From Cytidiella melzeri (Eukaryota > Basidiomycota > Agaricomycetes > Polyporales > Irpicaceae), in NCBI GenBank assembly GCA_022592445.1, contig JABYQR010000147.1, positions 39,523 to 103,522 on the forward strand: 64,000 nucleotides of DNA. Direction: 5' to 3'. A model generated the notes under the pieces. It made no database searches. It had not been told where the DNA came from and was given only the letters and a program-made list of their open reading frames with translations. Both the position numbers and the translations under genes were made by a program. Numbering within the stretch: position 1 is the stretch's first letter; every line of letters begins with the position of its first letter. This document shows, piece by piece, positions 55,971-64,000 of the stretch.

Positions 55971-57134
55971 ATGTCGACGCGCAGCAGGCCTTCGTTCCGT
56001 CGCAGTCTCCAGTCCAGCTTCTTCCGCTCCAGTCCCTCACCTAATCCTTCGCAAGCCTCACCACCGACGACGCCCTCAAAGCCCGACACGTCCACGGGCA
56101 AGAGTCGACATGTGAAGCGAGAAAAGGTCAAAGAGGCGATAGAGCAGTTTTTCGATAAGCTTCATCACCAGCATCACTCGGAATGTAGTCATGCGTCCCA
56201 AGGTATGCACTTACTGGAGCACTCTGCGCCGGGCGACGCTAAGCCTCGCGCTGGTTTTGCAGATGACTCTCACAGTGCCAGAAGGAGCGCTTCGCCAGCA
56301 AGTTCCAGTCATCCCAGCTTCGACCCCAAGGACCTGGGATACGTCAAGACAGCCGTGTCTGTGCTTCCGTATGAGGTGACAGATGTCCTGAACCCTTTAG
56401 GACTGTGCGTATTGTTTCCTTGCTCAAGCAATTTCTATCTCTCACACGCAAACTCGGCCAACAGCGTAGCGTCAACATCCGATGAACTGCGGTATGGTGA
56501 AGAACGTCAGGCTGAAGTTGTCATCGAGATAAAAGACGACCGTGTTTCCGCGACAATCGCTCATGCACCGAACTCAGAATTGGAGACGGCGCAAGAGTCT
56601 CCTTTGACGGATGAACACGCCAGCCTCTCGACTGAGACGTCTGTCGATGTGATGGTCCCGCCCGTCGGACAACATCAGCTCGACGTCTCAGATTCTCAAC
56701 CTATTAGCGTCCCTTCGAGCTCCATAGTTGATCTCACAACCAGTTCAGCGGAAACAATGATTCTTCCTCCTGTCGATCCCTCTGTCGTCTCTGACAAACA
56801 CGACGAGTCTCCGATAACCCTTGTCAAGGTCGAGGGAGCACCAGTTGCACGCGCTCCCTCGCCGTGGTACAAGAACATCCCCGCCATCGTCCCCACCTAC
56901 CCCGAACTTCGCCAGCTCATGGGCAACGGTCGCTCGAGTCAGGTTGCTGTGCCATCCGAGCCCAAGAAGCCGTCCAATAGGGCTGGCTTAGTCGGGAGCC
57001 TGTTCGACAACGTCTTTACGCGCACGGTCGGGTTCGCATTCGACATGTGGCTCCTGGTGATTTGTTTCGTCTTGGCAAAAGTGCTGAGTGTACGACCAAG
57101 GGTTTCCCAGAAGGTCATGTCGTGGATTTCTTGA
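55971..57134 (+). CDS. Histidine-rich tail-anchored protein, paralog 1 (function unknown)
   Basis: About 340 residues; I do not recognise the family. Start ATG 55971 (MSTRSRPSFRRSLQSSFF). A basic Ser/Pro-rich start is followed by an amphipathic, charged helix KREKVKEAIEQFFDKLHH and a His-rich end QHHSECSHAS. A 65-base intron follows (donor GTATGC after CAAG at about 56202). The middle is acidic and disordered. Near the end come PWYKNIPAIVPTYPELRQLM, then a single hydrophobic stretch DMWLLVICFVLAKVL and a short tail RPRVSQKVMSWIS, i.e. a C-terminal anchor facing the cytosol. The paralog at 58067 shares the helix/His unit, the VPxYxELR motif and the CFxLxKVL anchor. The His cluster could bind metal; this is inference. 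A second intron near 56404-56466 is likely. Confidence 0.6.
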   Translation: MSTRSRPSFRRSLQSSFFRSSPSPNPSQASPPTTPSKPDTSTGKSRHVKREKVKEAIEQFFDKLHHQHHSECSHASQGMHLLEHSAPGDAKPRAGFADDSHSARRSASPASSSHPSFDPKDLGYVKTAVSVLPYEVTDVLNPLGLCVLFPCSSNFYLSHANSANSVASTSDELRYGEERQAEVVIEIKDDRVSATIAHAPNSELETAQESPLTDEHASLSTETSVDVMVPPVGQHQLDVSDSQPISVPSSSIVDLTTSSAETMILPPVDPSVVSDKHDESPITLVKVEGAPVARAPSPWYKNIPAIVPTYPELRQLMGNGRSSQVAVPSEPKKPSNRAGLVGSLFDNVFTRTVGFAFDMWLLVICFVLAKVLSVRPRVSQKVMSWIS

Positions 57135-58066
57135 GAATCGCGTCTCGCAACCGGAGTTTATTTATCAGCTTGTTGTATCGCTAGAGTGGAACACTGTTGT
57201 TGTAACACCTGCCTCATTCTTGTAGGAAATAGTGTAGTTATGTATCTGCTGAGACCTGCTACCGTACTGTTTTGTATGTATGTATCAACCCAAGGCTTAC
57301 ATCCGTTGCCAGAAGCGAGCCACCTAGTACCACGATGATCCACCACTCTCCTGCCTCGTTCTCCTCGTAAAACACGACATGTGCAAGGTCACCTACCATA
57401 CTTATTGCTCTCATGGCAGGCAAAGTTCACTTTGTCTACGCCAAGGTGTCGATGACTGCAGCTAACGCCGACTCTGAGTGATATTGCCTTGCTTCAATAC
57501 CCCGCCAGTTGATCAGCATTCCTCCAGTCGAGGGTGAAGGTTCCTAGACGTTGTCCATGTGGTAGTGAGGGTCGTAGGCAGTGCCTTGGAGGTTCTAGCG
57601 AGCACTCGGACGGCGCAGTCCACCATCCGACGATGTGCCAGTGTGTGCTCAACATTGCTCGTGTCGCTTGCACTGACATGTGGGGTAAGCTACTTGGACT
57701 TACTTACAGATGTCAGCCTGGCTACACTGCCAGGGGCTGTCCTTCATCCTCAACAAAAGTCTGGCCACCGCATTTGTTCTGAAAACTAGGTACGCTGTTA
57801 ACGTGAACAGGGCGGCCTGTGCTAATCGTTTCAAAGTCGATTCTAGACTGTAATTGACATTCCATGCCACGGTACTTCAATCCCACAGTTCCCAGGCACG
57901 CCAAACCCTATCAGTGCTTTATCGGTGCTTGCTGGACGCCGACACACCATTCTTCAGTACGGGCTCGACCAAGCACCGCTAGGGTATTTAGGATGGTTAT
58001 CCAACCTACTTTCCGAGCATCCTCAATCCCTCTTCCACCCCGTCCACTCACAACAACCAAGACACC
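57135..58066. other. Spacer between the histidine-rich paralogs
   Basis: About 930 bases. The proximal 100 bases before the second ATG are the likely promoter (TATTTAGG near 57984). Small ORFs on both strands have no signature. No repeat recognised. Confidence 0.4.
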
Positions 58067-59830
58067 ATGTCCACAGTCACCTACAAGCACACTCTCCGTC
58101 GTCACGTCCCCAGCTCTCCATCACCTTCTCCTCCGGGCACACCCTCCAAATCGAGCACAGCGTCCATCCACAGCCATCATTCAAAGCGTGAAAAGGTCAA
58201 GGGCGCAGTTGACCATCTTTTGCACAAGTTCCATATCCCTCACCATCACCACCATCACCATGAACATGAGCAAAGCGATCAGAGTACGTGTGTTTTTGAG
58301 CCTCATTCGCATGATGTGCACTCTGAAGCTGTTCTTTCTCCTCCCAGGTGGACGACAGTCACTAGTCACGCCCGAAAAGAAATCGTTCCTCGTTAAGCGT
58401 GCCTCACGAACCAGTTCTTTGAAGGGAAAGAGCTCCGCTGCTACCGTCGATGTCCCTTTCCTTGGTTACAAGCGTTCTCCTTCGTCATCATCTTCGTCAA
58501 GTCTGGAAGAAACCCAGCCATCGACCAACGATCAGGAACACCAAACCATTGCGCAGCCGCAAGATGCCCCGCCACCTGCTGTTATCGGGTCTTCACCGAG
58601 GTATGCGTTCTTCTGTCTCTTGAACTATCTCATCGGAGGATTGCTGACCGATAGTCCTTTCTCAGCGCCGTCGTCAACGAACCGGCGCCACAGCTAGGCG
58701 TCGGATCTTCTGCACAATGTCCGCCAGTGGCAGAGGTGGTTTCCTCGGTGTCGGCACTGGCTCAGACCTCCGTCGAGTTCGTCACCGAAGCTCACCGCTA
58801 CTCACAACGCGAGGAGGTGGAGGAGGCAGTTGATCTTCTTTTTCACAAGTTTCATATTCCGCATCATCATCACGACCATGAGCACAGTTCACAGGCTGTC
58901 GCGGAGTTTGCGTCGGCGACGGAGACCTCTGTCTCTTCTCCAGCCGAGATGGCACTCTCTGAGACTCCCGTTTTGGTAGAAGAGCGATTAGGAGAGGTGC
59001 ATTCAACCGCAACTGCGGAGGTGCTTGCACTCGAAGCAACGGAAGGCCAGGCTACTGAAACTGTCGAAGGCTCGAAAAGCACACAAGAAGTCACGACTAC
59101 CTCAGATCCGCTACTCACAGTCGAGAGCACGCCCTCTCCGCTGATCGTTGTAACAGAAGCTGAGCCCGAGTTGGAAGATCACTTGTCGCGCCAGGATGAG
59201 ACGAGGGAAAGCAACTCCGAGGAGGTCGACGGTGAGTACCCATTTCCCCCTTTGAAATTGTGCAGAACTGGGGTGACTAACATCGCTCTCATCATAGAAG
59301 TAACTATTGCCAAGACAGAGCCGATGGACGAAGCCGCACTCGTTACAGAAGTAACGGCGACCGCTTCCCCCAAATACCCTCCATCGGGGCTCATCGCATC
59401 CAAAGTTGTCGTCGACAGTACCATTCAAACGGATCATCTCATTGATATTCCTCCGTCAGACGCTCCTACCGCTAATGAAGAATCATTAACTACTACGCTC
59501 ACCAATCCAACACCCTCTCCCGTCCTCTCATTCCCACTACCACCAACCTCTCGCCGTGACGCCTACCCACTCGCCGTCGTCCCGTTCTACAACGAACTGC
59601 GCAAAGCCACCGCTGCTTCGAATCGCCACAGTCGCACTGGGGTCCGGGATCACTCGAGCCTGAGGCCGGCGTCCTCCTTCTCCTGGTGGCGCTACATTTT
59701 CAGCAGGGTAGTCAGACCCGTCGCTGTTATCGCGGTAGAGTGCACGATCGCGACGGTGTGTTTTGGGCTGGTGAAGGTGCTTGAGGCGATGCCACGCCGG
59801 CCGGTGGCGAGTGGTAGCATTGCTCTTTGA
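58067..59830 (+). CDS. Histidine-rich tail-anchored protein, paralog 2 with duplicated His unit
   Basis: About 525 residues in four exons; no known family. Start ATG 58067 (MSTVTYKHTLRRHVPSSPSP). The helix/His unit occurs twice: SKREKVKGAVDHLLHKFHIP + seven His + EHEQS early, and SQREEVEEAVDLLFHKFHIP + HHHHDHEHSS in the third exon. Between them is a Lys/Ser-rich linker (KKSFLVKRASRTSSLKGKSS). An acidic, Thr/Glu-rich region follows, then YPLAVVPFYNELRKATAASN, FSWWRYIFSRVVRPVAVIAV and the C-terminal helix TIATVCFGLVKVLEAMPRRP, ending at 59830. Introns (near 58286, 58604 and 59231) are GT-AG and frame-preserving. The internal duplication plus the gene duplication suggest selection for more His units. 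Confidence 0.6.
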
Positions 59831-60499
59831 GAGGTTTTCGTAATCTTCTGCTGCTCCTTTGTTTCTGTGCTCACATTTTCTTTATATCAAAACCTCACTC
59901 ACGCTCTGTTGCACTTACAGTGCCACTCCTATAGTTTGGTCCTGGTTGTTGCTCTGAATTGTACTTGATATTTGGTTGTAGCTCTCCCGATGTGTTCATA
60001 GTAAATATTCCCAATGTAATGGATTCGTCAATGGCTTCGCTGAGGTCAATCCATCCAAACTCCTTCAGCGCACCGCCCCTTCACTGACAGGACTCGCAAA
60101 TGATGTTGAGCATAGCCACATCCATTACAATTCCTGAAGAATGAAGATTTGTTCCAGTGCATGCCAGTGCTGTCGCAACATGTGACACTGTTGATCTATG
60201 CCACAAGATTTGATGGGGAATACAGAAATTAACACTTTTTTTCTTACTACAATGAGTGCAATTGATGGGAAAGTACTGAGTTTGTTACTAGCACTTCAAA
60301 AATTGTTATTTGGGCACTTTCTCCGATCAAAACGCAGTATTCAATTTTTGAAGCAAGCACATCTACACCAATGGCAGTAACACTTACACCATTCAATATC
60401 CCTATATTCTGCGGTCTTTTTGGCTGCAGAAACTTGTAATTTGGAGCAAAACTGAGGAAGTTATGGTCAGTTTACTGAAAAACAGTGTTCAGATTCAAG
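59831..60499. other. Gene-poor AT-rich flank
   Basis: From the end of the last intact gene into repeat-derived DNA. No gene, repeat or RNA recognised in this segment. Confidence 0.45.
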
Positions 60500-60663
60500 G
60501 TTAGCTGCGCGCTTAAGCGCAGCGGGCCGTGTTACTGCCGAAGCGCTGCAATTGCAGCGCTTCAGCGCTTAGATGCGGCGTACATTTACCAGTGAGGGGA
60601 ATTGAACCCGGGACCCATGCAAAACTAACAGACATAATAAACCACTCGGCTATGGGAGCATCT
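60500..60663 (-). repeat. tRNA-derived SINE-like unit
   Basis: On the minus strand an A-box-like TAGCCGAGTGG (60642-60652) and a B-box-like GGTTCAATTCC (60598-60608) stand at normal pol III spacing, in a tRNA-shaped but non-folding sequence. The acceptor arms do not pair and the T stem is only partly paired, so this is not a working tRNA. Downstream on that strand the unit runs into GC-rich palindromes, including a 22-base perfect palindrome at 60541-60562 (centre GCAATTGC) and GCGCTTAAGCGC. The combination fits a SINE-type retroposon. Confidence 0.5.
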
Positions 60664-60721
60664 ACAGCTAAGAGTGATGATTCATTGCAAAGTGGACACA
60701 TCGACAAGATAGGATTGCTTC

Positions 60722-60760
<39 letters not shown>
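60722..60760. repeat. Compound microsatellite (TA)n(GA)n
   Basis: About nine TA units are followed directly by ten AG units without interruption. Confidence 0.95.
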
Positions 60761-60970
60761 TTATGGCCAGTATACTCATGGAGGTAAATAATCTAAACAC
60801 GTTAGTAACAAAATTTGTGAACTCCAACAAAATTACTCTTTAAAGTGAGTAATGCAAGCTCATTAGTAACAACGGTTACTAGCAATGACAGTAAAGACGG
60901 TCAAATGTATTCAACACATCTAGAGGCAGGGATGTGATGTGCAGTCGTAATCCCACTTGCCGTCGTAAGA

Positions 60971-61156
60971 ACCTAAGACACACAAGCAAAGCGGGTTAAT
61001 CCAGGTGTGAAAGAGAAAGAGCACAATCAGCATAATGACTGTACCTAAGACACACGAGCAAACCGAGTTAACTACAGGTACAGGCTGTGAGCATATTGCA
61101 TATGTGAGGGACAACGAAGAATACTCACTCCAGGTGCAAAAGAGAAAGAGCACAAT
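60971..61156. repeat. Imperfect tandem duplication
   Basis: CCTAAGACACAC(A/G)AGCAAA, then GTTAA, occurs at 60971 and 61043, and AAGAGAAAGAGCACAAT occurs near 61010 and 61140. The second unit holds an extra segment of about 50 bases. No coding content; possibly decayed transposon DNA. Confidence 0.6.
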
Positions 61157-61709
61157 GGAGTGTTAAAACTATATATAATATAATATGTCATGATATGTAG
61201 TTTCCCACGCCTTATTACAAGGACACTTTAGGTAGCAGAGTTCCCACAGTCTTAGTATGGGAATTATGCAGCCGTATATGGAAACTCTAGTAGTAACCAT
61301 CACATTAGCTGAGACGTACAGATATGGATTGTAGTAGTACTATACATATATGTACGCCTGTGTTCTAGTAGCATAGGAAATGACATGGAAAGCACATATG
61401 ACTCCAGAGGATGCCTAAAGCATACATCTGAGGACAAGTACTAGCATGAGTCATTTACTCATTATGTACGCCTCTGGTACAAGTGCTGAACCTAGTCATA
61501 CAATGAGTCATGCACTCATAGCATGAGTCATGCATGAGTCATGCACTTATTAATACAGTAGAATAGCTGAAGTAGACATGTATAGTAGTTGCTTACATAA
61601 GTAGATACAGACATGTACATAAGCAGAGCTGCTAAAGCAGCAAGAAAAATAAGACTCATCTTCGAAGCTTAACAGCCTCTACCCCTTGCATACATATTCC
61701 ACTTTGTTA

Positions 61710-61724
61710 GGTTATGAGCCCCGG
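61710..61724 (+). other. Candidate primer-binding site, initiator tRNA-Met half
   Basis: GGTTATGAGCCCCGG is complementary to the 3' side of the anticodon loop and stem of fungal initiator tRNA-Met (CCGGGGCTCATAACC). Ty1/copia-type elements such as Drosophila copia prime from exactly this cut tRNA half (GGTTATGGGCCCAG there). Confidence 0.5.
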
Positions 61725-62502
61725 CTTTTAACTTAACTACATCCACACTCTCAACGACATCCACCAACCAGTATCCCCCAAGCTTTCTTATAAGTGAGTT
61801 TCTCTACTTTACTTTGTTTGGCCACATAGTAGTAGTAGAGTTGTAGTGGTTGACTGCCTCAGCTTTGAATACAATATTCCCAACTGATCTTCCACAGCTA
61901 ATTCCCTCACCTACTTGCCCCTTGCGTACGCACTCCCAACCCAGCTGGATACTTAAGCCACCCTTGGTGGTTCTCGACTTTAACGAGTCGTGCATTACAC
62001 GGAATCTGCCTAACATGCAGTGTAAAATCCGGTGGTGGAGGAACAAGCTCCCACTTGTACAAGTGGTAGATCGGCGGAGTAGTACAATAGGAGGGTAGTG
62101 TTGAGTGGCATTCTAAGCTCGTGACTTAGAGGCATAGGACCTTCGTGTTGGCGCACGTCAGTCAGTCCTGGAATTAGAAATCGCCGCTTTTTGTAGCTGT
62201 AGAATTTCTTGAGGCATGTCGTCCACTTTTACTTTTGGCATCACAGAGATTGTGGACTCTCCTATACTTTGTGGTGTTTCTTACATGTACCATTATGTTT
62301 TCGTTGTATCATACCGACTGGTAGAAGTCGAAGTTGCAAGTGGTCATACTCGTCTTGAATCACTTGTGGAAAACTTTTACTTACATTCAACTTTTCCATT
62401 AGCAATCCCCAGGACTTTCTCAAGGAAAGGGTTGTGGATTGAATACAACAACATAAATCTTATACTTTCAATTCTTTCTTCCAGACCATTATATTTTTGA
62501 AG

Positions 62503-63909
62503 ATGCCAAACAACTCTTGTCACACTTCCCGTTGCGTCAATGCCCGCTTCGCTCCCCATTCTCCCAATGATCCCTACCACGTCCATGATTACACTGGTTT
62601 GACCATATGGGTCACCCCATCGTTATGGAGATAAGGAGTTTGCAAACTCCCATCTCTATCCGTATGAGTCAGACCATGCTCAGGATGCTAGGATCAATGT
62701 CAACTACGTTGACAGGGAGGAGTTCGGCGCATGGAATCGATGGAGTACAGCCTTCTCGGTTGTCATGGCTGGGACAGGTTCAGGCAGAGTGATAGGCAAA
62801 GGCACCTCCGAGAGGTTAATCGTATTATCGATGAAGCCAATCGAGAGGCGGAATTGGATCTATACAGAGAAGGCCTCGTAACGTCAGTGTGGAAATCAGA
62901 GTGCATCAAACCCAAACTTCTTCCAGGGTTAATGCTGCACCTCCTTGCCAATCTGCGTCGCCGTCACACCCTCATCCTCATTGTCATTCCACTCCAATGC
63001 CACCGCCTTTTGTGAGTCCAGAATTAACGCTTTGGGACATGGTTGCCCAAGCATTAAATAATTTTGCATCTCCACAGACTTCTTCTAGAATGGTCAATCC
63101 GCCTACACCGGTCATTCCGGATATTGTTGATGGTATGAATGGTTTAAATATCAGTTCACCAGTTTCTCATGATTCTTCAGAACCAGTAGTCCAGGCTGCT
63201 TCAGCTGCTGAGCCTACTCCGGTTCCGTCCTCTACTACTCAGGAGGAGGGACAGGTTGAAGATGAATGGCCAACGGTATTCGCTCCCCAACCAGTTGTTC
63301 CCACCTTCTCATTTGATGACTGGGTCCACGTTGATCGTACCAACACTAGGCCGGCTTTGCCTGTCTATCCGTGTGGTATGGTTTATGGCGTGGATGGACC
63401 AAAGGGGGAGGTATTCAGGCCGGAGCAGGTTTGTTCTATCCTTGCTATGCAACACGTCAACCACCCCAACTATATGCCCAATGAGCTGGTCCTACGCTCT
63501 AAGGGACTTGTCGACACAATGGTCGTAAGCATGGGAAACAAATGCGAACACTATGAGAGATGGTTGAGGAGTTGGAAGAGTTTGCAAAGTCTCAGAGGAT
63601 TAAAGAGATTACAGCCTGTGCCCGCATCTACCTCAAGCTAAAGAGGGGACAGTGGCCGGACTGTGATAACATCTGGAACACCTACTTCATCTCAGTTGCA
63701 GACTTTCACACAGCGATGGAGGTCTTCAATGGTCGCGATCATCTTAGCGATCACCAGCTGGTCTGGCTGACCAGAGACGTATGGAGAAGAAGGAGGACTG
63801 GATGAGTATCTTTCATAGGGAGGAAGAATTCAAAGGTAAAATGAAGGAGGTAAAGATCGAGCCCGCTGCGCTCGAGCCTTCTTTAGAGCCTGGATCGTCT
63901 TCTCTTTGA
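62503..63909 (+). pseudogene. Frameshifted retroelement-like first ORF
   Basis: Starts MPNNSCHTSRCVNARFAPHS at ATG 62503 and can be followed to the stop at 63907-63909 (PAALEPSLEPGSSSL) only by changing frame about five times, near 62612, 62775, 62900, 63560 and 63783. Recognisable pieces in order: YGDKEFANSHLYPYESDHAQ; NRIIDEANREAELDLYREGL; PPFVSPELTLWDMVAQALNN; VHVDRTNTRPALPVYPCG; VEELEEFAKSQRIKEITACA; GQWPDCDNIWNTYFISVADF; EKKEDWMSIFHREEEFKGK. I cannot assign the family. Its place after a leader and primer-binding site suggests a gag-like ORF of an inactive element. Confidence 0.5.
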
Positions 63910-64000
63910 ACGGACTCTCTGCAAATCAAACTATACCGCGCACTGTATACTATAAAATATCGCGATGTGTACTTTATACTTTTACAAACGGTCATTTTTC

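Larger units (their letters stand above)
61161..63909 (+). mobile_element. 5' part of a decayed LTR retroelement
   Basis: A putative LTR (from TGTTAAAACTA at 61161, or TGTCATG at 61186, to about 61709) lies directly before a primer-binding site (61710-61724). It holds four copies of ATGAGTCA (61446, 61503, 61523, 61534). A leader of about 780 bases and a broken first ORF (62503-63909) follow. The rest of the element and the partner LTR would lie beyond base 64000. The LTR boundaries are not fixed because no second copy is in view. Confidence 0.45.

Noticed and set aside
60598..60663. Functional tRNA gene on the minus strand
   Set aside because: A and B boxes are present, but the acceptor arms do not pair and the T stem is only partly paired, so a SINE-like relic is the better reading.
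60971..61156. CRISPR-like array of short repeats
   Set aside because: Only two imperfect units with unequal spacing in a eukaryotic genome.
62216..62500. 94-residue ORF ahead of the frameshifted element ORF
   Set aside because: No continuity with the following frames and low-complexity hydrophobic content; more likely the element's leader.

Overview
This window is nuclear DNA from a filamentous basidiomycete, most likely an Agaricomycete. The genes are split by many short introns (mostly 45-70 bases). The gene content also fits: a DUF6533 membrane protein, a subfamily-C GH45 endoglucanase, a GH16 beta-glucanase, a chitin synthase, a TRP/Flc-like membrane protein, and locally multiplied F-box, BTB and arrestin-like genes. 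Genes lie on both strands with no operon structure. Splice sites were read by eye, so exon ends are good estimates and not proven.

Left part (1-29000) is mostly single-copy genes. In order: the 3' part of an amidohydrolase; phosphopantothenoylcysteine decarboxylase (coenzyme A synthesis; very intron-rich and visible only after joining five exons); a DUF6533 seven-helix-like protein; a TRP/ML-domain channel-like protein; the very-long-chain 3-hydroxyacyl-CoA dehydratase PHS1; a secreted pepsin-like protease; an R3H-domain protein behind a perfect 244-base tandem duplication; a chitin synthase; a GH45 endoglucanase; the cohesin subunit Rad21/Scc1; a mitochondrial-type PPR protein; and a GH16 glucanase. 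Cell-wall and lignocellulose enzymes (chitin synthase, GH45, GH16, secreted protease) sit beside housekeeping genes.

Middle and right part (30000-60000) is a zone of local tandem duplication. It holds three BTB genes (the third with an in-frame stop), two arrestin-like genes, three F-box genes and two histidine-rich tail-anchored proteins I do not recognise. Single genes between them encode an Hsp12-type stress protein, a PA/RING-H2 ubiquitin ligase, a BLI-3-like flavoprotein and a class-III aminotransferase. BTB, F-box, PPxY-arrestin and RING proteins are all classically ubiquitin-ligase components or adaptors, so this stretch is rich in substrate-selection genes.

The last 4 kb (60000-64000) is AT-richer and repeat-derived: a tRNA-derived SINE-like unit, a microsatellite, and the 5' part of what looks like a decayed LTR retroelement. 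That element has a primer-binding site matching the anticodon half of initiator tRNA-Met and a frameshifted first ORF. Two small non-autonomous DNA transposons (TTA and TA target duplications) sit at 22757-22917 and 48609-49017.

The best candidates for something undescribed are the histidine-rich tail-anchored pair (55971-59830), the PPxY gain or loss between the arrestin paralogs, and the duplicated promoter in front of the R3H gene.
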